From: JAEUOS01 sp040382235
GTDB taxonomy: Bacteria > Pseudomonadota > Gammaproteobacteria > Burkholderiales > JAEUOS01
Length of the DNA: 64,000 nt
Direction: 5' to 3'
Assembly: GCA_040382235.1 (NCBI GenBank)
Contig: JBEIFV010000002.1
Span: forward strand, 53,683-117,682
Position numbers and translations under genes: made by a program. Position 1 is the first letter of the stretch. The number at the start of each line of letters is the position of its first letter. The notes under the pieces were generated by a model. It was not told the origin of the DNA and ran no database searches. It saw only the letters and a program-made list of their open reading frames with translations. Shown here one piece after another: positions 23,244 to 32,206 of this stretch.

Positions 23244-24428
23244 TCAGATTTCGGTTTCCGCGATGCCGCGGTAGATCCAGTCGATCTCGTGGAAAAACGA
23301 GTCGGGCGCGCGGCCGCGATAAATCGAGTTGCGCAGTTCGCGCGCCACGCCGCCGGCGTGCAGCACGTTGCCGAAGGCGCGTGCGGTCAGCTGGATGCGC
23401 GCGGTGCGCAGGTAGCGCGCTTCCTGGTACGCAAGGAAAGCACGCTTGGGATCATCCGGCGTGGCCGCCAGGCGCTGCGCCAGCACCACCGCATCTTCGA
23501 ACGCCATGCAGGCGCCCTGTGCCAGGTACTGCAGGGTCGGATGCGCGGCGTCACCCAGCAGTGTGACATTGCCGCGCGTCCAGTTCTTCACCGGTTCGCG
23601 ATCGCGCATCATCCAGTTGCGGTCGCGGCTGATGTGTTCGAGCATGCCGCGCACGCGCGGGCTGGCGGGGGCGAACATGGCGTCCATCTCGGCGGGACTG
23701 CCGAACTCCTTGTCGCCGCGCGCGTATCCGGGGCTGCCGAACACGGCGACATTGTTGAGCACGTCGCCGGCGCGCAGCGCGTACTGCACCAGGTGCGTGT
23801 TGTGGCCGAACCAGCCGATCACGCACTTGTCGTAGGTATGGTCCTGCACCTGGGCGATCGGTATCACGCCGCGATAGGCGAGAAAGCCGGTGACGCGCGG
23901 CTCGCCGTCGTTCACCACGTATTCGCGCGTGGGCGACAACAGGCCGTCGGCGCCGATCAGGCAGCGCCCGGAGAAGCGCGAGCCGTCTTCGCATTCGATT
24001 TCCACATGACTGCCGCGATCGTCGATCGACTTCAATCCTTTGGAAGTGAGGAGCGTCACGCGCGGATGCGCCTCGCAGGCCGCCAGCCAGGCGCCCAGCA
24101 GGTCGCGCCGGTGGATCACGATGTAGGGGTGCTTGAAGCGCGCCGCGAAGGCCGCGTTGAAATTCACGCGCGCCCATTCCTGGGTGTCGATCGCATCCAG
24201 AAGCACCATGGCTTCGGGAAACACGGCGGTGGGCGCGACCGCTTCCCACAGCCCGTACTTTTTGAGGATGCGGGTCGCATTCGGCCCCATCTGGATGCCG
24301 TAGCCGATTTCGGTGAATTCGGCGGCTTTTTCGAGCACGGTCACTTCGAAGCCGCGCTCGGCCAGGGCGATGGCGGCAGCCAGGCCACCGAGGCCGCCGC
24401 CGCTGACGAGTATGGGGTGTTGGGACAT
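23244..24428 (-). CDS. FAD-dependent aromatic monooxygenase (3-hydroxybenzoate 6-hydroxylase/salicylate hydroxylase-like)
   Basis: A 394-residue group A flavoprotein hydroxylase. It shows the Rossmann motif VSGGGLGGLAAAIALAERG ending in an acidic residue, the DG motif CLIGADGLLSPTR, and the GD motif LLGDAAHPTLQYLAQGA with FEDA. The GYGIQMGPNATRILKKYGL and REPVKNW blocks are closest, from memory, to 3-hydroxybenzoate 6-hydroxylases. A salicylate or 6-hydroxynicotinate-type substrate is also possible. The ATG at 24428 is chosen because the family starts a few residues before GGGLGG. It heads the minus-strand run that continues into the TRAP genes. Confidence 0.85.
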   Translation of the reverse strand: MSQHPILVSGGGLGGLAAAIALAERGFEVTVLEKAAEFTEIGYGIQMGPNATRILKKYGLWEAVAPTAVFPEAMVLLDAIDTQEWARVNFNAAFAARFKHPYIVIHRRDLLGAWLAACEAHPRVTLLTSKGLKSIDDRGSHVEIECEDGSRFSGRCLIGADGLLSPTREYVVNDGEPRVTGFLAYRGVIPIAQVQDHTYDKCVIGWFGHNTHLVQYALRAGDVLNNVAVFGSPGYARGDKEFGSPAEMDAMFAPASPRVRGMLEHISRDRNWMMRDREPVKNWTRGNVTLLGDAAHPTLQYLAQGACMAFEDAVVLAQRLAATPDDPKRAFLAYQEARYLRTARIQLTARAFGNVLHAGGVARELRNSIYRGRAPDSFFHEIDWIYRGIAETEI

Positions 24429-24571
24429 GCGCTTTCGGGTCCGGATGTTTGCAGTGAGGGTGCGCATCATACCGCCGCCGGCGGGCGCCTTGCTTGCGCA
24501 CGGAAAATCCGTGCGGTCACGCGAATTCGGGGCGTGGGATTGGCGCCCGCGGCTGACGTGTTCGCAGGATC

Positions 24572-25453
24572 TCAGTCGGTGCGCCGGCCGGGCAGCGCCA
24601 GCATCCCGGTCGCCAATGCGGTGCCAACCAGGATCACCGCGCATCCCGCGATGTCGCGCGTCCCCGGCCACTGCTGCAGCAAGGTCGCGTCCCAGAAAAT
24701 GCCGAACATCGGCACCAGATAAGTCACCGCCAGTGCGCGCGCCGCACCGACGTTGGCGATCAGGCGAAAGTAGAGGATGTAGGCAATCCCGGTGCAGGCC
24801 ACACCAAGCACGACAGCCGCGCTCCATGCCTGCGCCGAGACCGGGTGTGCCGGCCACAGGGCCAGCGCCAGCGGCGCCAGCAGCACGGCGGACGCGATCT
24901 GGGTGCCGGTGGCGACCGCCAGCGATGGAATGCCGACCAGATGGCGCCGCGCGAAATTGGCGGCATAGCCGTAGCACAGCGCCGCGAGCAGGGCCGCGCC
25001 GATGGCCAGCATCACGCCCTCCGAGTGCTGCGCGAACTTGTCGCTCATCAATACCAGCACACCGCCAAAACCGGTCAAGAGGCCGACGATGCGCGATACG
25101 TTCAGGCGCTCGCCCATCCATAGCCAGGCGATCAGCGCGGCCCACAAGGGCGAGCTTGCGTTGAGAATCGCAGAGAGCGCTCCGGCGATGCCGAGAGACG
25201 CGAAGGCCAACAGGCAAAACGGCAGTGCGGAATTGAACACGCCCATGGTCCAGACTGCTTGCCAGCGTTGCTTGAGCGTCGGAAGCCCGTCACGCAAAGC
25301 CAGCACGGGCAGCAGGAACAAGGCACCGATGCCGACACGAATCTCGATCAAGGGGACCGGCCCGAACTCGGGTGCCGCCAGCCGCATGAGCAGGAAAGAC
25401 GCGCCCCACAGCGCGCCCAGCAGTACGAGATCGACGATATCGCGGGTTTTCAA
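24572..25453 (-). CDS. EamA-family (DMT) transporter
   Basis: A 293-residue protein with ten predicted transmembrane helices arranged as two EamA repeats: LLGALWGASFLLMRLAAPEF opens the first, and the second starts near LAIGAALLAALCYGYAANF. EamA proteins export metabolites such as amino acids. The start is inferred as TTG (25453), giving the normal KTRDIVDLVLLGALWG N-terminus with an AAGG site 8 nt upstream. An ATG at 25504 would add 17 unusual residues. Divergent from the RraA gene. Confidence 0.85.
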   Translation of the reverse strand: MKTRDIVDLVLLGALWGASFLLMRLAAPEFGPVPLIEIRVGIGALFLLPVLALRDGLPTLKQRWQAVWTMGVFNSALPFCLLAFASLGIAGALSAILNASSPLWAALIAWLWMGERLNVSRIVGLLTGFGGVLVLMSDKFAQHSEGVMLAIGAALLAALCYGYAANFARRHLVGIPSLAVATGTQIASAVLLAPLALALWPAHPVSAQAWSAAVVLGVACTGIAYILYFRLIANVGAARALAVTYLVPMFGIFWDATLLQQWPGTRDIAGCAVILVGTALATGMLALPGRRTD

Positions 25454-25630
25454 GCGAACGCCTTGGTGAATGTGTGCAAGCGGGCATCGGGCAAGGCGCA
25501 GCATACATGCCGAGGCCGCGCGTGACCGGCACAATCCGGACATTCAATCCCGGCCAGGCAGCTCAGGCACAATCGCGCCTGCGCGGTGCCCAGACGCCGC
25601 ATTCCAACCGTCCGTTTCCGGAGACCCTTC

Positions 25631-26302
25631 ATGGCCAATATCGGCTTTCGCATCCTGCCCGCGCCCAAGCGCGCCCCTGCCGCGCTCGTCAAGCAATTCC
25701 GCAATGTCGTCGTCGCCCACGTGTCGGATTGCATGAACCGCCTGCCCGGCGCCGATGGCTTGAACCCGATGCACAAGGGCGGCGCCATGCTGGGCGTGGC
25801 GCTCACCGTGCGCGTGGCCCCCGGCGACAACCTGATGGTGCACAAGGCGATCGACATGGCAGGTCCGGGCGACGTGATCGTGGTCGATGCCGGCGGCGAC
25901 CTGAGCCAGGCCATCATCGGCGAGATCATGAGCACCTTGGCCGCCAGGCGCGGAGTCGCCGGCATGGTGATCGACGGCGCGATCCGCGATTCAGGGGCGC
26001 TGGCGCAATCCAAATTTCCGGTCTACGCGCGCGGCGTCACCCATCGTGGCCCCTACAAGAATGGCCCCGGCGAAATCAACGTGCCGGTGTCGATCGGCGG
26101 CATGGTGGTGATGCCCGGCGACATCATCGTGGGCGACGAAGACGGTGTGGTGGCAGTGCCGGTGGACATCGCAGCGATCGTGCTCAAGGCGGCAAAAGCC
26201 AAGGCGAAGGAGGAAGACGGCGTGCTGGCCGGTATTCGCAAGGGCAAGGTTGATCGCAGTTGGGTCGACCGTGCCTTGCGCGACAAGGGTTGTGATTTCT
26301 GA
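25631..26302 (+). CDS. RraA-family protein (HMG/CHA aldolase- or oxaloacetate decarboxylase-like)
   Basis: A 223-residue protein of the RraA fold. The active-site signature is present: GEIMSTLAARRGVAGMVIDGAIRDSG, where the Gly-rich loop binds pyruvate carboxylate and the Arg-Asp pair coordinates the metal-enolate. NVPVSIGGMVVMPGDIIVGDEDGVVAVP follows. Such enzymes cleave 4-hydroxy-4-methyl-2-oxoglutarate or 4-carboxy-4-hydroxy-2-oxoadipate in protocatechuate/gallate degradation. True RNase E regulators are shorter, about 160 residues. The ATG at 25631 directly follows a GGAGACC site. Confidence 0.88.
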   Translation: MANIGFRILPAPKRAPAALVKQFRNVVVAHVSDCMNRLPGADGLNPMHKGGAMLGVALTVRVAPGDNLMVHKAIDMAGPGDVIVVDAGGDLSQAIIGEIMSTLAARRGVAGMVIDGAIRDSGALAQSKFPVYARGVTHRGPYKNGPGEINVPVSIGGMVVMPGDIIVGDEDGVVAVPVDIAAIVLKAAKAKAKEEDGVLAGIRKGKVDRSWVDRALRDKGCDF

Positions 26303-26396
26303 TGGGTGGCGGCGAGATCGTGCATTGACTTGCTTCAAGGCTGGTCAAGCCGCACCGCGCGCTCCAGCGTGATCCGGGTGCGTTAGTGCCGCTCAG

Positions 26397-27305
26397 TCAG
26401 TCTCTGGAATCCTGCAGCAGCGCATCGATACCGCTGGGCACCACACCACGCGCGAGCATGCGCTTGAATGTCTCATATACGTCCGTCTTCGAGCCGGCTT
26501 TGCGCAGGCTGTCTTCGTCATTGAACCAGACATACACGATCGCCTTTGTCGGGTTCGAAGCGAAGCGGAAGAAAAGCCGATAGCGATCCGGCATGCCTTT
26601 CTTGACCCGGCGCCAATTTGTGTTGGCGGGCCCGAGTGTCCTGCCGAGCCGGAAATCCGCGGCGTCGGGGTTGGCGGGTACGAGTTGCTTTACGGTGCGG
26701 TAAACCGATGCCAGAAGGCGCGTCTTCGGATTTGATTTGTATCCAGCCGGGTCGTCCGCGGTGAGATCGATGTCGCGCTTGATGCGTGCCAGCACATGGG
26801 CGCGCCATTCGGCGTAGTTGAGGATGCGTGGCGACAGGCCCTGCGGGTGCATCGACAGGCGCAACACATTGACCGGCGGAACCAGTAGCTCGGGGACGAT
26901 GCCTGCAAGCAGCAAGGTCACCGCGCGATTCTGGGCGATCAGCGTCCAGCGCCGGTCCACCGCCAGTGCGGGGTAGGGCTCATGGCCCTTCAGCACCAGG
27001 TCAATGGCCGCGCGCGCAGGCGCCAGCGCCGGGTCCGTCAGCGCCCGCTCACCGAACAACGGCGCGAAGCCCGCCGCCATCAGTAGTGCGTTGCGCTCGC
27101 GCAAGGGCATCTCCAGCGCCTCGGCCAGATGCAGCACCATCTCGCGGCTTGGTTGCGAGCGGCCGGTTTCGACAAAGCTCAGGTGGCGCGCCGAGATGTC
27201 GGCCTCGGCGGCCAGGTCAAGTTGACTCATGCGGCGGCGCCCACGCCATTCACGCAGATGGTCGCCGACTGAACGGGAGACGGACTTGGCCGGGGAATCG
27301 AGCAT
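26397..27305 (-). CDS. Chimera: MmyB-type XRE regulator N-part fused to YhaV-type toxin C-part
   Basis: A 302-residue protein in one uninterrupted frame. Residues about 1-165 are an XRE-family regulator: helix-turn-helix MSQLDLAAEADISARHLSF and the start of the MmyB ligand-binding domain (HEPYPALAVDRRWTLIAQN, NVLRLSMHPQGLSPRILNY). From about residue 172 the sequence is instead a YhaV-type RNase toxin: DPAGYKSNPKTRLLASVYRT, RYRLFFRF, YVWFNDEDSLRKAGSKTDVYE and RGVVPSGIDALL. The second half of the MmyB domain, the N-terminal part of YhaV and its PrlF antitoxin are missing. This looks like a deletion fusion at similar TADDP/KDPDGY sequence. Whether it is toxic or regulatory is unknown. Confidence 0.75.
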   Translation of the reverse strand: MLDSPAKSVSRSVGDHLREWRGRRRMSQLDLAAEADISARHLSFVETGRSQPSREMVLHLAEALEMPLRERNALLMAAGFAPLFGERALTDPALAPARAAIDLVLKGHEPYPALAVDRRWTLIAQNRAVTLLLAGIVPELLVPPVNVLRLSMHPQGLSPRILNYAEWRAHVLARIKRDIDLTADDPAGYKSNPKTRLLASVYRTVKQLVPANPDAADFRLGRTLGPANTNWRRVKKGMPDRYRLFFRFASNPTKAIVYVWFNDEDSLRKAGSKTDVYETFKRMLARGVVPSGIDALLQDSRD

Positions 27306-27439
27306 GCAGCGATGGTAGCCCAGGTGGCTCGGGCGGGCCAACTACCTCGCACGTAATTGAGTCGAACAGGCGGGCACGGCAACCGGTGAGTCCACCGCAA
27401 ACCTGCGGCAAACAACCCCGCTTGTTAAAGGAGCCTGAC

Positions 27440-27838
27440 ATGTCGACCGTTCGCGTTTCCCCCCTATTGCGTTTTGGCCTGTTGATTGACGCCGGCATCA
27501 GCGGCGCGGTAGGTGCGTTGATGCTTGCGGCCACCGGCGTACTGCACAACATCACGGCCTTGCCGGAGCCCCTATTGCGCTACGTGGGCCTTGTTTTTAT
27601 CCCTTACGTGCTTCTGGTCGGCTGGCTCGGCCTGCGCGAAAGCCTGCCGCGCGGCGCGGTGTGGGCGGTGATCGCGTGCAATGTAGCGTGGGCGATTGCG
27701 TCGGTCTTGCTGTTGACCAGCGCCGGCATCGCGCCGTCGACATTTGGCGTGGCGTTTGTGATCGTGCAGGCGGCCGCGGTTGTGGTGTTCGCCGAATTGC
27801 AGTTCATGGGGTTGCGGCGCAGCGCCGTGCCGGCCTGA
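27440..27838 (+). CDS. Small four-helix membrane protein, unknown function
   Basis: A 132-residue protein with four hydrophobic helices (about residues 8-33, 44-63, 74-96, 100-122), probably an inner-membrane protein with both ends cytoplasmic. A strong AAAGGAG ribosome-binding site stands 6 nt before the ATG at 27440. The sequence resembles the many short uncharacterised membrane proteins beginning LLRFGLLIDAGISG. It is divergent from the chimeric regulator gene and precedes iorA by 170 bp. No function can be assigned. Confidence 0.7.
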   Translation: MSTVRVSPLLRFGLLIDAGISGAVGALMLAATGVLHNITALPEPLLRYVGLVFIPYVLLVGWLGLRESLPRGAVWAVIACNVAWAIASVLLLTSAGIAPSTFGVAFVIVQAAAVVVFAELQFMGLRRSAVPA

Positions 27839-28011
27839 TTCTCGCGCATGCTCCCGACGTAGCGGGCAATACGGTATGCTCGACCTCGCACAAACATGCG
27901 ATCTCCGCAACTGGGATGCATGGGGTTTGCGGTCGACACGATACCGGATCCATGTAATTGGGCCCGGCCACAAGAAATGGCTTGCCAGTCGCAGGGAGCG
28001 AGGCGACATAC

Positions 28012-28488
<477 letters not shown>

Positions 28489-28499
28489 AGGGGCCGACC

Positions 28500-30692
28500 A
28501 TGAAGATTGCCAGGGTTTCCACGTTAGCGCGCCCGGCGCGGCGCAAGTTCATGTTGACTTCCGCCGCTGTCGGCGGCGGCCTGGCGGTCGGTTTTGGCGC
28601 GCCCTTTGAGTTCGATGGTGCGCATGCGGCCGACGGCGGTGGCGAAGTTGGTGCCTGGGTGTTCGTCAAGCCCGACGACACCTGCGTGATCCGCATCGCG
28701 CGTTCCGAAATGGGTCAGGGCACGCTGACCGGCCTGGCGCAGCTGGTGGCCGAGGAGCTCGAATGCGACTGGAAGAAGGTCGCGACCGAATTCGTCACAC
28801 CGGGCCAAAGCCATGCGCGCAAGCGGGCCTGGGGTGAAATGTCGACCGGCGGCAGCCGCGGCATTCGTGTCTCGCAGGATTACGTGCGGCGTGGTGGTGC
28901 GGTGGCGCGCACCATGCTTTTGTCCGCCGCGGCGGAGCAGTGGAAAGTGCCGGTCGATGAGCTCACGGTGGCTGACGGCATCGTCAGCCATGCGCCGTCG
29001 AAGCGCAAGACCAGCTACGGCAAGCTGGCTGCGGCCGCGGCCAAACTGCCGGTGCCGGAGGCCAGGTCGGTCAAGCTCAAGGTGCCGGCGGAATGGAAGC
29101 TGGCCGGCAAATCGGTCAAGCGCATTGACACCGCGGCCAAGCTCGATGGCAGCCTGGTCTATGCGATCGACCTCAAGTTGCCCGGCATGCTGCATGCGAC
29201 GATCAAGGCCTGCCCGGTGTTTGGCGGCAAGCTTACCGGCTGGGACGAAGCGAAAATCGCCGGGCGGCCCGGCGTGAAAAGGGTGGTGCGCGTCAATGCC
29301 GGCACGGTGGCGGTGGTGGCCGATACCTGGTGGCGCGCCAAGTCGGCGCTCGATGCGCTGCCGATCCAGTGGGACGAAGGCAGCAACGCACAGGCCTCGA
29401 GCGCGAAGATCGCCGAGCATTTGAAGAGCGGCCTGGCCGGCGAGGCCTACGCCGATCGCAATGAAGGCGACGCATTGAAGGCGATCGATGCGGCGGCGAA
29501 AAAGGTCGAGGCGGTGTACAGCACACCCTTTCTCGCGCACGCCACCATGGAGCCGATGAACTGCACCGCGCGCATCACGCCGGAGCGCGCCGAGGTGTGG
29601 GTGGCCACGCAGAACGGCGAAGCCACCCACGCCGCGCTGTCGGAGGAATCCGGCCTGCCGCTGGATAAGTGCGAGGTCCACAAGCACATGCTGGGCGGCG
29701 GCTTCGGCCGGCGCGGCGGCAACCAGGATTACACGCGCCAGGCGGTGGCGATCGCCAAGCAGTTTCCCGGCGTGCCGGTGAAGTTGGTGTGGAGCCGCGA
29801 AGAAGACATGGCGCATGACTTCTACCGGCCGATCTCGCAATGCAGACTGGCCGCCGGCCTGGACGACAAGGGCAACCTGACGGCCCTGCATGTGCGTGTT
29901 TCCGGCCAGTCGATCAACGCCTTCCAGAATCCCGCGTTGATCAAGGATGGCAAGGACCGGCGCCAATTGCAGGGAATGTGGGCCGCCGCGGGCGACGCGC
30001 AACTTGGCTATACCGTACCGAACCTTCTGGTCGAGTATGCAATGCGCAACTCCCATGTGCCGGTTGGTACCTGGCGCGGCGTCAACACCAACCAGAACGG
30101 CGTCTACATCGAATGCTTCATGGACGAGATTGCCAAAGCCGCGGGCCGTGATCCCCTGGATTTCCGCCGCATGCTGATGGCCGCGCATCCCAAGCATCTG
30201 GCCGTACTCAACGCCGCCGCCGAGCGCGGCGACTGGGGCAAGCCGCTACCGGCCGGCCGCTTTCGCGGCATTGCGCAATTCATGGGCTACGCCAGTTATT
30301 CAGCCGCGGTGGCCGAGGTGTCGGTCGGCAGCGGCGGCAAGGTCAAGGTACATCGCATGGTGCTGGCGCTCAATTGCGGGCACGCGGTCAACCCTCGGCA
30401 GATCGCGGCGCAGGTGGAAGGCTCGGTGGCCTATGGTCTCTCGGCCACATTCTTCAACGAATGCACGGTCGAAAACGGCCGCATGTCGGAATTGAATTTC
30501 GACAAGTATCCGATTTTGCGACTAGCCGACATGCCGAAGGTCGAAACCGTGATCGTGCCGACTTTCGATTTCTGGGGTGGTGTCGGCGAGCCGACCATTT
30601 GCGTGGTCGCGCCTGCGGTGCTCAATGCGATTTATGCGGCCACCGGCAAGCCGGCGCGCGATTTGCCTTTGAAGAATCTGAAGCTGGTGTAG
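28500..30692 (+). CDS. iorB: Molybdenum-binding subunit of an IorAB-type xanthine dehydrogenase-family hydroxylase
   Basis: A 730-residue large subunit binding molybdopterin cytosine dinucleotide. A twin-arginine signal (Arg14-Arg15-Lys, then MLTSAAVGGGLAVGF) sends the folded complex to the periplasm. RSEMGQGTLTGLAQLVAEEL, HKHMLGGGFGRRGG, GTWRGVNTNQN and the catalytic Glu in the late GVGEPT motif are all present. These enzymes hydroxylate N-heterocycles or oxidise aldehydes and give electrons to a cytochrome c, but no cytochrome or maturation gene is adjacent. The ATG at 28500 is preferred over the overlapping GTG at 28485. Substrate unknown. Confidence 0.9.
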   Translation: MKIARVSTLARPARRKFMLTSAAVGGGLAVGFGAPFEFDGAHAADGGGEVGAWVFVKPDDTCVIRIARSEMGQGTLTGLAQLVAEELECDWKKVATEFVTPGQSHARKRAWGEMSTGGSRGIRVSQDYVRRGGAVARTMLLSAAAEQWKVPVDELTVADGIVSHAPSKRKTSYGKLAAAAAKLPVPEARSVKLKVPAEWKLAGKSVKRIDTAAKLDGSLVYAIDLKLPGMLHATIKACPVFGGKLTGWDEAKIAGRPGVKRVVRVNAGTVAVVADTWWRAKSALDALPIQWDEGSNAQASSAKIAEHLKSGLAGEAYADRNEGDALKAIDAAAKKVEAVYSTPFLAHATMEPMNCTARITPERAEVWVATQNGEATHAALSEESGLPLDKCEVHKHMLGGGFGRRGGNQDYTRQAVAIAKQFPGVPVKLVWSREEDMAHDFYRPISQCRLAAGLDDKGNLTALHVRVSGQSINAFQNPALIKDGKDRRQLQGMWAAAGDAQLGYTVPNLLVEYAMRNSHVPVGTWRGVNTNQNGVYIECFMDEIAKAAGRDPLDFRRMLMAAHPKHLAVLNAAAERGDWGKPLPAGRFRGIAQFMGYASYSAAVAEVSVGSGGKVKVHRMVLALNCGHAVNPRQIAAQVEGSVAYGLSATFFNECTVENGRMSELNFDKYPILRLADMPKVETVIVPTFDFWGGVGEPTICVVAPAVLNAIYAATGKPARDLPLKNLKLV

Positions 30693-30736
30693 CGCAGGTC
30701 GGTGTCGCTTGCGCCGGGCTAACAGCGGAGCCTCGG

Positions 30737-31201
30737 CTAGGTCTTGGCCCGCGCAGCCTCGAAGGGCTGGCGCATGGCCAGGTATTCCGCTTCGCGCACG
30801 CCCTGGGTGATTCGCACCTGCCAGTCGACCATGGCTGCGAAGGCCTCCAGGCTGTAACTGCCCAGATCGGTACGCTTCAAGGTGGCGTGACGCAAAGCCA
30901 GCACCACATCGTCGATGCCTGTGATGCGGATCGCGAAGGCACACATCGGGCAAGGTTCCATCGGCCCATACAAAGTGCAGCCGGAAAGATCGGAGCTGCC
31001 CAGGTTGTGCTGTGCATCGCGTATCGCGGCGGTTTCGGCGTGCCAGGTCACATCGGTGCGGCTGATCTGCTCGTTGCGGCCGCGGCCGATCACGCGCCCG
31101 TCCTTGACGATCAAGGCGGCCACCGGCCAGTCGCCGCTTCGCTGCGCTTCGCGTGAGTCGGCCAGAGCCTGGTCCATGAAGGATTCGTGTTGGCTTTGCA
31201 T
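30737..31201 (-). CDS. Cytidine/guanine deaminase-like zinc nucleoside deaminase
   Basis: A 154-residue deaminase of the CDA superfamily. The zinc site is intact: His54 and the proton-shuttling Glu56 in WHAETAAIRDA, and Cys84/Cys87 in MEPCPMCAFAI. The N-terminus (DQALADSREAQRSGDWPVAAL) resembles the guanine deaminase and tRNA adenosine deaminase (TadA)-like families. The lack of a basic C-terminal tail argues against a TadA. It deaminates a nucleobase or nucleoside, identity unknown. It is convergent with iorB and divergent from the binding-protein gene. Confidence 0.85.
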   Translation of the reverse strand: MQSQHESFMDQALADSREAQRSGDWPVAALIVKDGRVIGRGRNEQISRTDVTWHAETAAIRDAQHNLGSSDLSGCTLYGPMEPCPMCAFAIRITGIDDVVLALRHATLKRTDLGSYSLEAFAAMVDWQVRITQGVREAEYLAMRQPFEAARAKT

Positions 31202-31285
31202 GCCGGAAATTCTACCGCGCCACTTGTGGGCCGGTAAAATCGGCAGGGATCTTTCCGCGAACGAAACATTCAGCCAGGACTCCCC

Positions 31286-32206
31286 GTGACGCTACGCATC
31301 GCCATCCCCGACATGATTTCGCCCTCCTACTTTCCCGCCATCGCCGCGGTCGAGTTGGGTTTTTTTCGCAAGGAGGGGCTGGACGCCCGCATCGAATTGC
31401 TGGGCCCGGTCACCGCCACTTATGAAGCCTTGCGCGATGGCCGTCTCGACTACGCCGGCGGCGCGGCGCACGCGCCGCTGTATGCGTTCAAGGACTGGGA
31501 TGGTTGCCGCCTGATGTGCGCGCTGTCGCAGAACATGTATTGGTTTCTGGTGCTGCGCTCCGATATCAAGGCCCAGCGCGGCGAGCTTGCCGCCCTGCGC
31601 GGCTTGCGCATCGGCGCGGCATTGGGGCCGGTCGACGGGCTTGCGCGCATGCTGCGCGATGTCGGCATCGACCCTGAAAAGGATGTGCAGATCGGCAGGG
31701 TGCCCGGTGCGGTCGGGCACAAGGCATCGTTCGGTGTGATGGCCGCGGAAGCGCTGGCGGAAAACCTGCTTGACGGCTTCTGGGCCAACGGCATGGGCTG
31801 CGAGTTGGTGGTGAAAAGCGGCGTCGGGAAGATGATCCTCGACGCGCGCCGCGGCGATGGCACGCCCGGCTCGGTGGACTACACCTTTCCGGCGATGGTG
31901 ACGACCCGGCGCAAGCTTGAAGAAAAGCCGCAGGAAGTGGCGGCGGCAACGCGCGCCGTCGTCGCCGCCCAGCAAGCCTTGAAGAAGGACCCGGGCCTGG
32001 CGACGGCTGCTGCGAAAAACCTGTTCCCGCCCACGGAGACGGCGATGATCGCCGAACTCGTGCGCCGCGATACCCCGTTCTACGATGCGGCGATCTCGCG
32101 CCAGAAGATCGACGCGCTCAATGCGTTTTCAAGCGCCATGGGGCTGCTGTCGAAGGCACCTGCCTATGCCGACCTGGTGCCTCAAGTGTGTCGAGAAGTC
32201 TGGTAG
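31286..32206 (+). CDS. NMT1/SsuA-like substrate-binding protein without signal peptide
   Basis: A 306-residue type II periplasmic-binding-fold protein resembling aliphatic sulfonate/thiamine-precursor binding proteins: SPSYFPAIAAVELGFFRKEGLDA at the N-terminus, then LRDGRLDYAGGAAH and LRGLRIGAALGPVDGLARMLRDVG. Unusually it starts directly with the first beta strand (MTLRIAIPDM), without an export signal, so it would be cytoplasmic unless the start is wrong. A GTG at 31286 after CCAGGA is the best start. No ABC permease is nearby. It could be an enzyme-like relative (as THI5) or a sensor. The 3' end overlaps the convergent YkgJ pseudogene by 78 bp. Confidence 0.7.
   Translation: MTLRIAIPDMISPSYFPAIAAVELGFFRKEGLDARIELLGPVTATYEALRDGRLDYAGGAAHAPLYAFKDWDGCRLMCALSQNMYWFLVLRSDIKAQRGELAALRGLRIGAALGPVDGLARMLRDVGIDPEKDVQIGRVPGAVGHKASFGVMAAEALAENLLDGFWANGMGCELVVKSGVGKMILDARRGDGTPGSVDYTFPAMVTTRRKLEEKPQEVAAATRAVVAAQQALKKDPGLATAAAKNLFPPTETAMIAELVRRDTPFYDAAISRQKIDALNAFSSAMGLLSKAPAYADLVPQVCREVW

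Noticed and set aside
21684..24722. Open plus-strand frame of 1012 codons across the TRAP and FAD monooxygenase genes
   Set aside because: It is antisense to well-supported genes, is rich in His/Arg/Gly/Gln as expected of a shadow frame in GC-rich DNA, and shows no family motif.
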